This document shows positions 15,120 through 23,423 of a stretch of 64,000 bases of DNA, in pieces. Numbering within the stretch: position 1 is the first letter of the stretch; the number at the start of each line of letters is the position of its first letter. The position numbers were made by a program, and so were the translations under genes. The notes under the pieces were generated by a model that searched no databases, was not told the DNA's origin, and saw only the letters and a program-made list of their open reading frames with translations. Source of the stretch: Microbacterium trichothecenolyticum (lineage in GTDB: Bacteria > Actinomycetota > Actinomycetes > Actinomycetales > Microbacteriaceae); NCBI RefSeq assembly GCF_000956465.1, contig NZ_JYJA01000020.1:1-64000 (forward strand). Reading direction: 5' to 3'.

Positions 15120-15797
15120 TCAGTCGAGTTCGGGCTCGGGACCGCGAGAGGTGCCACGGGACTCGAGCAGGGCACGGACCCGCACGTACAGGAACCATGC
15201 CACGCCGATGACGGCAACAGCGATCACGACGTACTGCAGGATCTCGGCGTACCGCTCGACGATGTGCCACGACTCCCCGAGGAAGAAGCCCGAGAGCACG
15301 AAGATCGAGTTCCACACCAGGCTTCCCGCCGCCGTGAGCAGCGTGAACCGCCACACGGGCATGCGGGTGATGCCTGCGGGAATGGAGATGAGGCTCCGGA
15401 AGATCGGGATCATCCGGCCGAAGAACACCGCCTTGCCGCCGTGGCGCCCGAACCACGCGACCGTGCGGTCGATGTCTTCCGGGTGAAGCAGCGGCACCTT
15501 GGTCGCGATCGCACGCAGCCGCGCGATCCCGAGCCACGCGCCGAGCCCGTAGAGAAGGAGCGCGCCGAGGACCGATCCGATGGTGGTCCACGCCAAGGCC
15601 TCGACCAGCGAGAACGACCCGCGGCTGGCCGCGAGTCCCGCCATCGGCAGGATCACCTCGCTCGGCAGCGGCGGGAAGAGGTTCTCCATCGCGATCGCGA
15701 TGCCCGCTCCGGCGGGTCCGATCACGTCCATCAGGGAGACGGCCCAGTCCGCGAGAGCGGTGAGCCAGGAGCCGTCGGTCGTCGTCGCAGTCGTCAT
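15120..15797 (-). CDS. DedA family membrane protein
   Basis: 225 residues with about five membrane segments. The DedA (SNARE-associated/VTT) signature is present: MENLFPPLPSEVILP (about residue 35) and FFGRMIPIFRSLISIPAGITRM (about 125-146), with the conserved Arg and Pro residues. Members flip undecaprenyl phosphate or phospholipids across the membrane. The ATG at 15797 is preferred over one 63 nt upstream because the protein then starts shortly before the first conserved segment. The gap of 65 nt to the next start suggests its own transcript. Confidence 0.88.
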   Translation of the reverse strand: MTTATTTDGSWLTALADWAVSLMDVIGPAGAGIAIAMENLFPPLPSEVILPMAGLAASRGSFSLVEALAWTTIGSVLGALLLYGLGAWLGIARLRAIATKVPLLHPEDIDRTVAWFGRHGGKAVFFGRMIPIFRSLISIPAGITRMPVWRFTLLTAAGSLVWNSIFVLSGFFLGESWHIVERYAEILQYVVIAVAVIGVAWFLYVRVRALLESRGTSRGPEPELD

Positions 15798-15942
15798 TCG
15801 TCGGATCCCGTCCGTCGGTGGCATTTTCGTGGCGGCGGCCGCGACCGGTCGGCGCGACACCGTCCACGCTACGGGGCGATGGTGAACGGAACCCGGGTGC
15901 AGACCCCCGGAAGCCGATGGACCTCGCGGGTTCCCGCTGGGA

Positions 15943-16395
15943 TCAGAGGGTCGAACCCGGAACCGCGGCCGAAGCGACCATGAACGCTGCGACGAGCGAC
16001 AGCACGATGAGGGCGGCTCCGGCGAGCGGAACCCAGAATGCGAGCCGTCGCTTGACCATCAGCACGATCGCCACGACGACCGTCGCGACGAGCATCACCC
16101 ACGGCAGGATCATGCCCATCAGCCAGCCGAGGGTGATGAGGTCGACGTTGCAGTCGCGGGCGCCGCACGAATCGGACGCCATCACGAGGAAGATCCCCAT
16201 GAACGACGCGAGCGTCGCCAGCACCGCGTCGGCGACCAGCAGCACGATCGTGATCACGAGGTCGAGGACCTTCACCGGCGGCTTCGTCGGGGCTGCGCCC
16301 TCCGCGGAGGGCGTGTAGGCGTGGCCGCCCGGATAGGGAGGCGGAGCCGCCGCGGTCCAAGCCGGCGCAGGCTGCTCGGATTCCGGCGTGGTCAT
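15943..16395 (-). CDS. Hypothetical small polytopic membrane protein
   Basis: 150 residues. A Pro/Ala-rich cytosolic N-terminus of about 45 residues precedes three to four hydrophobic helices (KVLDLVITIVLLVADAVLATL, GWLMGMILPWVMLVATVVVAIVLMV, WVPLAGAALIVLSLVAAFMV). Two cysteines occur in the short loop SDSCGARDCNVD and could form a disulfide outside the cell. The architecture is that of small actinobacterial membrane proteins of the DUF6264 type (tentative). It is divergent from aspS; no function can be assigned. Confidence 0.7.
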   Translation of the reverse strand: MTTPESEQPAPAWTAAAPPPYPGGHAYTPSAEGAAPTKPPVKVLDLVITIVLLVADAVLATLASFMGIFLVMASDSCGARDCNVDLITLGWLMGMILPWVMLVATVVVAIVLMVKRRLAFWVPLAGAALIVLSLVAAFMVASAAVPGSTL

Positions 16396-16468
16396 GCCCG
16401 CATGGTAGCGGTGGGTGCGGATTTCGGCGAGAAGGCGAGTGCGGCGCGTCCACGTAGACTTGTCGCTC

Positions 16469-17809
16469 GTGAGTGAACGCGTCCTCGTCAAGCAGCTTCA
16501 GGGTCTCGCCGACGGCCCGGTGTCGGTCTCCGGGTGGGTCGAGACCGTCCGTGATCAGAAGAAGGTGCAGTTCGTGATCCTCCGGGATGAGTCCGGCGCC
16601 GTGCAGCTGGTGAACCCCGCGACGCGCCCAGCAGAGGACGGCAGCGACCAGGATGCTGCGGCCCTGGCCCTCACGGACCTCATCTCGAACCTCGCCACGG
16701 GAACCTTCCTGACCGTGACCGGCGAGCTCAAGCACGACGAGCGCGTGAAGCTCGGCGGGGTCGAGATCAAGATCGCACGCCTGGACATCGCGGCGGCCGC
16801 CCTCCCCGAGACGCCCATCGCGGCGGACTCGGGCCTCGACAAGCGCATGGACTGGCGCTTCCTGGACCTGCGCCAGCGCCGCAACAACCTCGTCTTCCGC
16901 GTCCAGACCACCCTCGAGCACGCCTTCCGCTCGTACTGGATCGAGCGCGACTACATCGAGGTGCACTCCCCCAAGCTCATGGCCTCGGCATCCGAGTCCA
17001 ACGCCGAGCTCTTCGAGGTGCCGTACTTCGAGGACAAGACCGCGTATCTCGCGCAGTCGCCGCAGTTCTTCAAGCAGATGGCGCAGGTCGCCGGCTTCGG
17101 CAAGATCTTCGAGATCGCCCCCGCCTTCCGCGCCGACCCCTCGTTCACGTCGCGCCACGCGACGGAGTTCACCTCGGTCGACGCCGAGATCAGCTGGATC
17201 GATTCCCACGAGGACGTCGCCGCGATGCAGGAGGAGCTCCTGCAGACCGCGTTCCAGGCCGTGAAGGACAAGCACGGCGCCGAGATCGAGGAGCTCTTCG
17301 GCCTCGAGGTGCAGGTGCCGGCGATTCCGTTCCCGCGCATCCCGTTGGCCGAGGCGCGCGAGATCGTGAAGAGCCGCGGCTACGAGATCCCCCGCACCGA
17401 CGGCGACCTCGACCCCGAGGGCGAGCGCCAGATCTCGGCCTACGTCGAGGAGACCTACGGCCACCAGTTCGTCTTCATCACCGACTACCACCCCGAGATC
17501 CGCGCGTTCTACCACATGCGCGACGAGGAGACCGGGCTCACCAAGTCGTACGACCTCCTGTTCAAGGGGGTCGAGATCACCACGGGTGCCCAGCGCGAGC
17601 ACCGCGTCGACGTGCTGATCGAGCAGGCGAAGGAGAAGGGCCTCGGGGCCGAGCACCTCGACTTCTACTTCGACTTCTTCCGCTATGGCGCCCCGCCCCA
17701 CGGCGGGTTCGGCATGGGCCTCGCGCGAGTGCTCATGCTGCTGCTCGGGCAGGACTCGATCCGCGAGGTCACTTACCTCTTCAGGGGCCCGACGCGCCTC
17801 GCGCCCTGA
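16469..17809 (+). CDS. aspS: Aspartate--tRNA(Asp/Asn) ligase, archaeal-type short form
   Basis: 446 residues: an N-terminal OB-fold anticodon-binding domain (VSVSGWVETVRDQKKVQFVILRDESGAVQLV), then the class II catalytic core. Motif 1 is around IERDYIEVHSPKL, motif 2 is FRADPSFTSRHATEFTSVDAE, and motif 3 is GFGMGLARVLMLLL near the C-terminus. The GAD insertion found in the roughly 590-residue bacterial AspRS is absent, so this is the archaeal/eukaryal-type enzyme. In bacteria that lack AsnRS such enzymes are usually non-discriminating and charge tRNA(Asn) with Asp for GatCAB. GTG at 16469 gives the expected N-terminus. It is divergent from the small membrane protein. Confidence 0.93.
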   Translation: MSERVLVKQLQGLADGPVSVSGWVETVRDQKKVQFVILRDESGAVQLVNPATRPAEDGSDQDAAALALTDLISNLATGTFLTVTGELKHDERVKLGGVEIKIARLDIAAAALPETPIAADSGLDKRMDWRFLDLRQRRNNLVFRVQTTLEHAFRSYWIERDYIEVHSPKLMASASESNAELFEVPYFEDKTAYLAQSPQFFKQMAQVAGFGKIFEIAPAFRADPSFTSRHATEFTSVDAEISWIDSHEDVAAMQEELLQTAFQAVKDKHGAEIEELFGLEVQVPAIPFPRIPLAEAREIVKSRGYEIPRTDGDLDPEGERQISAYVEETYGHQFVFITDYHPEIRAFYHMRDEETGLTKSYDLLFKGVEITTGAQREHRVDVLIEQAKEKGLGAEHLDFYFDFFRYGAPPHGGFGMGLARVLMLLLGQDSIREVTYLFRGPTRLAP

Positions 17810-17860
17810 CCCGCCCCGGACGGTGCAGGCCGTCGGGCGTCGGCGGCTAGGGTGAATCGT

Positions 17861-18634
17861 ATGGCGATCGAGGGACTGTTCAACTTCCGCGATACGGGCG
17901 GGATGCCGCTGACCTCGGGCGGCGTGATCCGCAGCGGCGTGCTCTACCGGTCTGCCGCGCTCAACGCGCTCACCGACGACGGGCTCGCGCAGCTCGCCGA
18001 CACGGCGGTAGGCGTGATCGCCGATTTCCGCACGCCCGTCGAGCAGCAGATGGCTCCCGATCGGGTTCCGGTGTCACGCCCGTTCCGCGTCGAGTCGCTC
18101 ACCCTCCTGGAGGGCGCGCTGCCCCAGCCGGCGGTCGGCGCCGACGCGACGGCAGTGCCGGAGTCGTTCGCGACCGTGCTGGCGCAGCTGCCCACGCTCG
18201 GCGAGCTGTACCTGTCGATGCTCGCCGCCGGCGCAGAGACCTTCGCGGGCGTGGCACGCCTCGTCGGCGCATCCACCGACGACGAGCCGACGGCGGTGCT
18301 CGTGCACTGCACCGCGGGGAAGGATCGCACGGGGGTGGCGGTCGCCCTGATGCTCGACGCCGCGGGCGCGGAGCGCGACGCGATCGTCGCCGACTACGCG
18401 TCCTCGCAGGACAACCTCGCCGGTCCCTGGGCCGAGGGCATGCTCGGCACCCTCACCTCGATGGGCGTGCCCGTCACCGACTCGCTGCGCACCCTCGTGA
18501 CCAGGACTCCTCCCGCTGCGATCGAGCAGGCCCTGACCTGGGTCGACGGCAAGGGCGGGTCCGCCGCCTATCTGCAGTCGGGCGGCCTCACCGACGCGGA
18601 GCTCGACGCGCTCCGGACTCGCTTGCGGGCGTGA
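17861..18634 (+). CDS. Tyrosine-protein phosphatase (DSP/PTP superfamily, Y_phosphatase3)
   Basis: 257 residues. The family N-terminus (FNFRDTGGMPLTSGGVIRSGVLYRSA) and the P-loop HCTAGKDRTGVAVALML (about residues 148-164, catalytic Cys and Arg) identify it. Related enzymes dephosphorylate phosphotyrosine or phosphoinositides and are sometimes secreted, but no signal peptide is seen here, so it is probably cytosolic. An alternative GTG start lies 9 nt upstream at 17852. It follows aspS on the same strand at 51 nt and may be a separate transcript. Confidence 0.88.
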   Translation: MAIEGLFNFRDTGGMPLTSGGVIRSGVLYRSAALNALTDDGLAQLADTAVGVIADFRTPVEQQMAPDRVPVSRPFRVESLTLLEGALPQPAVGADATAVPESFATVLAQLPTLGELYLSMLAAGAETFAGVARLVGASTDDEPTAVLVHCTAGKDRTGVAVALMLDAAGAERDAIVADYASSQDNLAGPWAEGMLGTLTSMGVPVTDSLRTLVTRTPPAAIEQALTWVDGKGGSAAYLQSGGLTDAELDALRTRLRA

Positions 18635-18768
18635 ACCCCGGCATCCGCCACCCGGAACCCGGAGGACGCGGGTCCCTTCCGCGGCGACGCCGGCGCCGAT
18701 AGCGTGAACGCGGCGACACGCCGGGACGCGGCATCCGTCCGCTTCCCACATGGACCGAGGGGGCTCCG

Positions 18769-18951
18769 ATGGCGGGCAAGTTCGAACTGTGGACCGACAA
18801 GGGCGGAGACTGGCGCTTCAACCTGAAGGCGTCGAACGGACAGGTGATCGCGACCAGTCAGGGATACTCGTCGAAGGCGAGCGCACTGAACGGCATCGAA
18901 TCGGTCAAGACGAACGCGCCCGGCGCGGAGGTCGAAGAGATCGAGAGGTGA
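18769..18951 (+). CDS. YegP family protein (DUF1508)
   Basis: 60 residues forming a single DUF1508 unit: KFELWTDKGGDWRFNLKASNGQVIATSQGYSS followed by ALNGIESVKTNAPGAEVEE. Enteric YegP has two such units in tandem. A GAGGGGG ribosome binding site is 5 nt upstream. The role of the family is unknown; it is a compact alpha/beta fold found widely in bacteria. It is convergent with the glutaredoxin gene, with only 10 nt between stops. Confidence 0.88.
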   Translation: MAGKFELWTDKGGDWRFNLKASNGQVIATSQGYSSKASALNGIESVKTNAPGAEVEEIER

Positions 18952-18961
18952 CGCCGGTCCG

Positions 18962-19225
18962 TCAGCGCGCGGTGGCCAGCGCCGCACGCAGGCGGTCGGG
19001 CGACACGCGCCAGTGTCCGTGCAGCTCGCCGTCGATGAGCACGACGGGGATCTTCTCCCACCACTGCGCATAGAGGGACGGGTCGTCGGCGATCGAGAGC
19101 TCCTCGACGTCGACCGCGTCCTCGGGCAGCTCCGCCACGACGGTCTCGACGACCTCGCGCGCCACGTCGCACAAGTGGCAGTCGGGCTTGCCGATGAGGG
19201 TGATGGTCCTCACGCGCGGCGTCAC
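18962..19225 (-). CDS. Glutaredoxin family protein
   Basis: 87 residues of a minimal thioredoxin fold. The redox motif CHLC is in TLIGKPDCHLCDVAREVV (about residues 8-25). The cis-Pro is in KIPVVLIDGEL (about 60) and the C-terminal helix in SPDRLRAALATA. It belongs to the DUF836/glutaredoxin-2-like class common in actinobacteria. The GTG start at 19225 overlaps the rhodanese stop (GTGA), which fixes the start and shows coupling. Probable thiol-disulfide or sulfur-relay partner of the rhodanese (inference). Confidence 0.82.
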   Translation of the reverse strand: MTPRVRTITLIGKPDCHLCDVAREVVETVVAELPEDAVDVEELSIADDPSLYAQWWEKIPVVLIDGELHGHWRVSPDRLRAALATAR

Positions 19226-19515
19226 GCCTCGACCGGGAAGCCGGCCGCGATCCACTCGTTCGTGCCGCCGTCGACGTTGGTGACGTCGTAGCCGCGCGCT
19301 TCGAGCGCTTCGACCACGCGGCCGGAGCGGCCGCCGATCGCGCAGATGACGTCGAACGCGCCGTCGGGCAGTTCGTCGAGGCGACCGCCGATGACCGACA
19401 TCGGGATGTTCACGGCGCCGGGCACGTGGCCCGCGGCGTACTCGTCGACCTCGCGGACATCGATGAGCGGCGTCCCGACGCGGTCGCGCAGCTGCTGAAC
19501 GGTGATGGACTTCAT
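19222..19515 (-). CDS. Single-domain rhodanese-like protein
   Basis: 97 residues. Landmarks are PLIDVREVDEYAAGHVPGAVNIPMS and the active loop CAIGGRSGRVVEALEARGYDVTNVDGGTNEW. The catalytic cysteine at the head of the loop (VICAIGGRS, about residue 58) is present, so sulfurtransferase activity is plausible. The ATG at 19515 has GAGAGG ahead of it and gives a typical N-terminus (MKSITVQQLRD). It is coupled to the glutaredoxin-like gene, so the pair forms a small sulfur/redox operon. Confidence 0.88.
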   Translation of the reverse strand: MKSITVQQLRDRVGTPLIDVREVDEYAAGHVPGAVNIPMSVIGGRLDELPDGAFDVICAIGGRSGRVVEALEARGYDVTNVDGGTNEWIAAGFPVEA

Positions 19516-19604
19516 GACGGCCTCTCGGGTCGCGGGCTGCGCCGGCGGGGGCGCGGGATACACGAAGCGCCCGTCCGGAGACAGGCGCTTGGTGCGGATG
19601 CCGC

Positions 19605-19703
19605 TTACTTCTTGTTGCGGCGCTGGTGGCGAGTCTTGCGAAGCAGCTTGCGGTGCTTCTTCTTCGCCATGCGCTTGCGGCGCTTCTTGATGACAGAACC
19701 CAC
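19605..19703 (-). CDS. Small ribosomal protein bS22 (AURKAIP1/COX24 domain)
   Basis: Very short, 32-residue, extremely basic protein starting GTG (19703) and ending TAA (19605). It reads VGSVIKKRRKRMAKKKHR and continues with Arg/Lys/His-rich residues to RRNKK. This is the actinobacterial bS22 protein, found on the small ribosomal subunit near the decoding centre in mycobacteria. GAGG lies at a suitable distance upstream. As in mycobacteria it follows a BldC-type HTH gene. Confidence 0.9.
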   Translation of the reverse strand: MGSVIKKRRKRMAKKKHRKLLRKTRHQRRNKK

Positions 19704-19784
19704 GGAAAACCTCACTAGATCGGGGTCTGGACGCGGCCTGGCCGCGCCCGGGAACGGGGCAAAAGGAAAATGCCTCGGGACAGT

Positions 19785-19976
19785 CTAGCCGACGTCGGCG
19801 ATCGGCCGTTGCAGAGCCTCGGTGACCGCTGAGTCGGGCACGCGGTAGCTGCGGCCGAAGCGCACCGCGGGCAGCTCGCCCGAGTGCACGAGCCTGTACA
19901 CCGTCATCTTCGAGACCCGCATCAGCTCAGCGACCTCGGCCACCGTGAGGAAGCGCACGTCCGGCAATTCAGCCAT
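19785..19976 (-). CDS. bldC: BldC-family helix-turn-helix regulator
   Basis: 63 residues: a lone MerR-like/excisionase-type winged HTH (FLTVAEVAELMRVSKMTVYRLVHSGELPAVRFGRSYRVPDSAV). The length and sequence match BldC of Streptomyces, which binds direct repeats cooperatively and controls development and sporulation genes; in non-differentiating actinobacteria the target set is unknown. AAGGGGGG precedes the ATG at 19976. Upstream is a perfect 7-bp inverted repeat at 20019-20035. Confidence 0.88.
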   Translation of the reverse strand: MAELPDVRFLTVAEVAELMRVSKMTVYRLVHSGELPAVRFGRSYRVPDSAVTEALQRPIADVG

Positions 19977-20018
19977 GTCGATCCCCCCCTTCCCCAGAAG
20001 TGCTGCAGTCACTCTAGA

Positions 20019-20035
20019 ACGCGGGCGACCCGCGT
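20019..20035. promoter_or_regulatory. Inverted repeat in the bldC upstream region
   Basis: ACGCGGG-cga-CCCGCGT, perfect 7-bp arms, 43 nt before the bldC start. Could be an operator or a 5'-UTR hairpin; no clear -35/-10 pair could be assigned. Confidence 0.4.
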
Positions 20036-20087
20036 GTAAACACAGAGACTGGTGTGAAGCCTGTGACACGTGATGCCCGTGGGGTGA

Positions 20088-21017
20088 TCACGCTTCCGGA
20101 CGCTGCCGAGCGCGCCGATCACGCGCCTCGCGCGCGGCCTGACGCTCGAGCTTGTGGGCGTCGCGCAGAGCCTTCTCGGCCTCACGCACGGCCTTGCGGG
20201 CCTCGCGGAACTTCTTGTCGTCGGCGATGTCGGCGTCGTCGGGCACGACCCACGACTGCGGCCGTTCCGGGCGTCCGTCGGCTGTCGCGGCGATGTAGGC
20301 GCTGACCCCTTCGAGGCCGCGGGCGAGGGCGAAGGAGAACGGATCCGACTCGTCGAGGAACGCGCCCGCCTCGATCGCGGCACGGAGCTCGGGGTAGGCG
20401 TCGGCCGTGATCAGGGCGCGGAACATCGCGTCCTCGCTGCGGCTGATCGCCTGGCCGTCGACACCCCGCTCGCGCTCGACCCGCGCGTAGCCCGCGAGGA
20501 CGGTGCCGGCCCAGTGCGCGGTGCCGGTGACGAGCAGCATGACGGCGAGGCGCTCGGTGTAGCTGAGGTCGGTGTCGGCGAGCGCGCTCAGCCCGGCGTC
20601 CATCCATGCGGCGCTGTTCGGCGTCGCGGGGACCCCCGAGATCGGGATGTCGAGGACCCACGGGTGCGTGAGGTAGTGCTGCAACTGCTCGCGGTAGAGC
20701 GCTTCCAGCCGCTCACGCCACCCACCGGCCGTCCGCGTCGCCTCCGACGGCGCACCGGTCGCCTCCTCCTGCATGAGCAGGATGAGGTCTTCCTTCGCGG
20801 TGACGTAGCGGTAGAGCGACATCGGAGTGAAGCCGAGGCGCGCTGCCACCGCGGCCATCGACACGGCACCGAGGCCCTCGGCATCCGCGATCTCCACCGC
20901 CGCCTCCACGATGCGCTCGACGCTCATCTCGCGCTTGGGGCCGCGCTGCGGGTTGGCGGCCACTCCCCACGCGAGGGCGATGCCCCGCGGGAGCTCGGGC
21001 TCGACTGCATCGGTCAT
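20088..21017 (-). CDS. TetR family repressor of the DrrAB-type exporter
   Basis: 309 residues. An N-terminal HTH (VERIVEAAVEIADAEGLGAVSMAAVAARLGFTPMSLYRYVTAKEDL, about residues 32-80) is followed by the TetR_C-type ligand domain. The tail is a highly charged helix (EARKAVREAEKALRDAHKLERQAAREARDRRARQ, about 270-305), predicted as a single coiled or amphipathic helix and longer than usual. It is divergent from the ABC exporter genes. Three copies of TAAACAGT lie between the two starts, which suggests control of both directions. The ligand is probably a drug-like compound exported by the neighbour (inference). Confidence 0.9.
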   Translation of the reverse strand: MTDAVEPELPRGIALAWGVAANPQRGPKREMSVERIVEAAVEIADAEGLGAVSMAAVAARLGFTPMSLYRYVTAKEDLILLMQEEATGAPSEATRTAGGWRERLEALYREQLQHYLTHPWVLDIPISGVPATPNSAAWMDAGLSALADTDLSYTERLAVMLLVTGTAHWAGTVLAGYARVERERGVDGQAISRSEDAMFRALITADAYPELRAAIEAGAFLDESDPFSFALARGLEGVSAYIAATADGRPERPQSWVVPDDADIADDKKFREARKAVREAEKALRDAHKLERQAAREARDRRARQRPEA

Positions 21018-21031
21018 GGCGTCAGTCTAAG

Positions 21032-21089
21032 ACTGTTTATTACGTAAACAGTGTGTTAGCGTCATAAACAGTTACTGGCATAAACAGTT
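21032..21089. promoter_or_regulatory. TetR operator cluster (three TAAACAGT boxes)
   Basis: ACTGTTTA (21032-21039), 5-nt centre, TAAACAGT (21045-21052) make a perfect 8-bp-arm palindrome. Two direct copies of CATAAACAGTT follow at 21063-21073 and 21079-21089, 16 bp apart. All lie between the TetR start (21017, minus) and the ABC ATPase start (21124, plus), so one cluster can block both promoters. Confidence 0.8.
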
Positions 21090-21123
21090 TCTCCCCTACA
21101 CGATCTGACGGAAGGATGCCGCG

Positions 21124-22077
21124 ATGATCCCCACACCTACTCCACACGCCGCTGGCGCGTCGCGCGGAGCCTCTCGGTACGTGGGCCCAGCACCCGCCAT
21201 CGACGTCCGCGGGCTCGGCAAGAGCTTCGGACGCACCCTCGTCCTCGACCGCCTCGATCTCACAGTCGCGCGCGGCGAGATCTTCGCCCTCCTCGGCGCG
21301 AACGGCGCGGGTAAGACGACGACCATCTCGATCCTCACGACGCTGCTGCGCCCCGACGTCGGCAGCGCCCGGGTGGCGGGGCACGACGTCGCGACGCAGC
21401 CCGACGCGGTGCGCGGGCGCATCGCGCTCACCGGGCAGTCGGCCGCCGTGGACGACATGCTCACCGGGGTCGAGAACCTCGTCATGCTCGGGCGCCTGTC
21501 GGGTCTGTCGCGGCGGACCGCGAAGCTGCGCGCCGCCGAGCTGCTGGAGCGCTTCACGCTGACGGATGCCGCGACCCGCCGCGTGGGCACCTACTCCGGC
21601 GGGATGCGCCGACGTCTCGACCTCGCCCTCAGCTTCGTCGTGGTCCCCGAGGTTCTGTTCCTCGACGAGCCCACCACCGGCGTCGATCCGCGCAGCCGCC
21701 GTGAGCTGTGGGACGTCATCCGGTCGCTCGCCAGCGCCGGCACCACCGTGTTCCTCACGACCCAGTACCTCGAGGAGGCGGATCAGCTCGCCGGCCGCAT
21801 CGCGGTGCTCGACGGGGGTCGCGTCGTCGCGACAGGCACCCCCGCCGAGCTCAAGTCGCTCGTGGGCACCGACACCGTCGTGCTGACCGGGGCCGGCGGC
21901 GAGGTGCTGCGCGAGATCGCCACCGACGGATCGATCGACGGCCTTCGCTCGGCGATGGACCAGCTCGGCGACGGGGTTGCCGGCGCCGAGGTGACGCTGC
22001 GACGCCCGACCCTCGACGACGTCTTCCTCTCGCTCACCGGCGCGTCCCACGCCCCTGCCGCCAAGGAGCTCGCATGA
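21124..22077 (+). CDS. Daunorubicin-resistance-type ABC transporter ATP-binding protein
   Basis: 317 residues. Walker A is GANGAGKTTT (about residue 60), the signature YSGGMRRRLDLAL (about 158) and Walker B VLFLDEPTTGVDP (about 181), followed by the switch His-equivalent region (FLTTQYLEEAD). The C-terminal DrrA extension (GTDTVVLTGAGGEVLREIA, then TLRRPTLDDVFLSLTG) confirms the drug/lipid exporter subfamily. GGAAGG lies 8 nt before the ATG. It forms a complex with the downstream permease, whose start overlaps its stop (ATGA). Cytosolic side of the membrane. Confidence 0.93.
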   Translation: MIPTPTPHAAGASRGASRYVGPAPAIDVRGLGKSFGRTLVLDRLDLTVARGEIFALLGANGAGKTTTISILTTLLRPDVGSARVAGHDVATQPDAVRGRIALTGQSAAVDDMLTGVENLVMLGRLSGLSRRTAKLRAAELLERFTLTDAATRRVGTYSGGMRRRLDLALSFVVVPEVLFLDEPTTGVDPRSRRELWDVIRSLASAGTTVFLTTQYLEEADQLAGRIAVLDGGRVVATGTPAELKSLVGTDTVVLTGAGGEVLREIATDGSIDGLRSAMDQLGDGVAGAEVTLRRPTLDDVFLSLTGASHAPAAKELA

Positions 22078-22865
22078 CCACGACCGCCATCACCCCTCGC
22101 CCGCCGCTGCGCGGCTTCACCGCCGAGTCGGTGTTCGTCGGACGCAGTCTCACGCAGTCGCTGCGCGACGGCGAATCGCTCAGCATGTCGATCCTGCTGC
22201 CGGTGATGCTCATGCTGCTGTTCACGTTCGTGTTCGGCGGCGCGATCGAGCCCGGCGGGGCCTACGTCGACTACGTCGTCCCGGGCATCATCCTGCTCTG
22301 CGCGGGTTTCGGAGCCGCGACGACCGCGACCTACGTCGCGCGCGACATGTCCAGCGGCATCATCGACCGCTTCCGCACGATGCCGCTGCGCAGCGGCGCC
22401 GTGCTCACGGGTCACGTCGTGGCGAGCCTCGCCCGCAACCTCGTCGCGACCGCCGTCGTCATCGGGGTCGGGCTCCTCGTCGGGTTCCGCCCGCACGCCG
22501 ACCTCCTCGCGTGGATCGGCGCGGCCGGACTCATCGCGCTGTACATCCTCGCGATCACGTATCTGTTCGCCTCGATCGGGCTGGCGGCCGGCAGCCCGGA
22601 GGCGGCATCCGGCTACGGGTTCATCATTCTCTTCCTGCCGTACCTGTCGAGCGCGTTCGTGCCGGTCGAGACCATGCCCGAGTGGCTGCAGTGGGTCGCC
22701 GACAACCAGCCGATCACCCCGATCATCGAGACCCTCCGCGGCCTCCTGATGGGTACCGACCTCGGCACCGAGGCGTGGTGGGCCATCGGCTGGTGCATCG
22801 CGATCGTCGCGATCTCGGCGGTCTGGGGCGCGTGGCTCTTCGGCCGCAAGAGCCGTCGCCACTGA
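22074..22865 (+). CDS. ABC-2 type permease (DrrB-like)
   Basis: 263 residues with six membrane helices and the ABC-2 pattern: SMSILLPVMLMLLFTFVFGGAIE, then YVDYVVPGIILLCAGFGAATTATYVARDMSSGIIDRFRTMPL, then a GSPEAASGYGFIILFLPYLSSAFVPVETMPEWLQWVADNQPITP segment. Coupled by a 4-nt overlap to the ATPase gene, it forms the channel of a drug or lipid exporter driven by that ATPase. The operon ends with a bidirectional hairpin at 22875-22911. Confidence 0.92.
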   Translation: MTTTAITPRPPLRGFTAESVFVGRSLTQSLRDGESLSMSILLPVMLMLLFTFVFGGAIEPGGAYVDYVVPGIILLCAGFGAATTATYVARDMSSGIIDRFRTMPLRSGAVLTGHVVASLARNLVATAVVIGVGLLVGFRPHADLLAWIGAAGLIALYILAITYLFASIGLAAGSPEAASGYGFIILFLPYLSSAFVPVETMPEWLQWVADNQPITPIIETLRGLLMGTDLGTEAWWAIGWCIAIVAISAVWGAWLFGRKSRRH

Positions 22866-22874
22866 CCTCGCTCG

Positions 22875-22911
22875 ACGGACGGGATGCTTCGAGCCGAGGC
22901 ATCCCGTCCGT
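22875..22911. terminator. Bidirectional terminator hairpin
   Basis: Perfect 13-bp stem ACGGACGGGATGC (22875-22887) and its complement (22899-22911) with an 11-nt loop, then TTCTG. It lies between the convergent permease and ArsR genes and would serve both. The stem contains the GGATGC/GCATCC word. Confidence 0.8.
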
Positions 22912-22920
22912 TTCTGTCGG

Positions 22921-23331
22921 TCAACGTCCGGGGAGGCGCTTGAGGGCGTTCTCGAGGGCGTGCTTCGCGGACGCGGCGGCGCGGCCGACGACCTCGGCCG
23001 CGTGCGCTGCCGAATCCGGCAGCGCCGCGGCGATGCCGTCGCCCTCGATGCCGCCGCCGTCGTCGAGGAAGGGCACGAGCCAGTCGTCGACCTCGTCGAG
23101 GGGTGCGGCCGAGAGGCTGTAGTAGCGGTGCTGGCCCTCTTCGCGCACCGAGACCAGGTGGGCGTCGCGCAGCACCTTGAGGTGCTTCGAGACGGTGGGC
23201 TGGCTGGCGCCGAGCTCGGTCACGATGTGCGACACGCTGGTGCCGCGCTCTCCGGCGGATGATCGATCGAGCAGCAGTCGCAGGATGTCGCGACGCGTTC
23301 CGTCTGCGATCACGTCGAAGATGTCCGCCAT
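22921..23331 (-). CDS. ArsR family winged-helix regulator
   Basis: 136 residues. The winged HTH covers about residues 5-85 (IADGTRRDILRLLL, SVSHIVTELGASQPTVSKHLKVLRDAHLVSVREEGQHRYYSL), then an acidic linker and a helical tail (VVGRAAASAKHALENALKRL). No metal-binding Cys pair of the ArsR/SmtB type is present, so it probably senses something other than metals. It is divergent from trkH with 92 nt between the starts, which makes the potassium uptake operon a possible target (inference). Confidence 0.88.
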   Translation of the reverse strand: MADIFDVIADGTRRDILRLLLDRSSAGERGTSVSHIVTELGASQPTVSKHLKVLRDAHLVSVREEGQHRYYSLSAAPLDEVDDWLVPFLDDGGGIEGDGIAAALPDSAAHAAEVVGRAAASAKHALENALKRLPGR

Positions 23332-23423
23332 GTGCTCAGATTAGTCGGGAGCCCAGCGGAGTACCATGAGCGAGACCGCCGGGCCGCCCGCACGAGGACC
23401 GTTCGCACCAGGAGGAACCCCGT

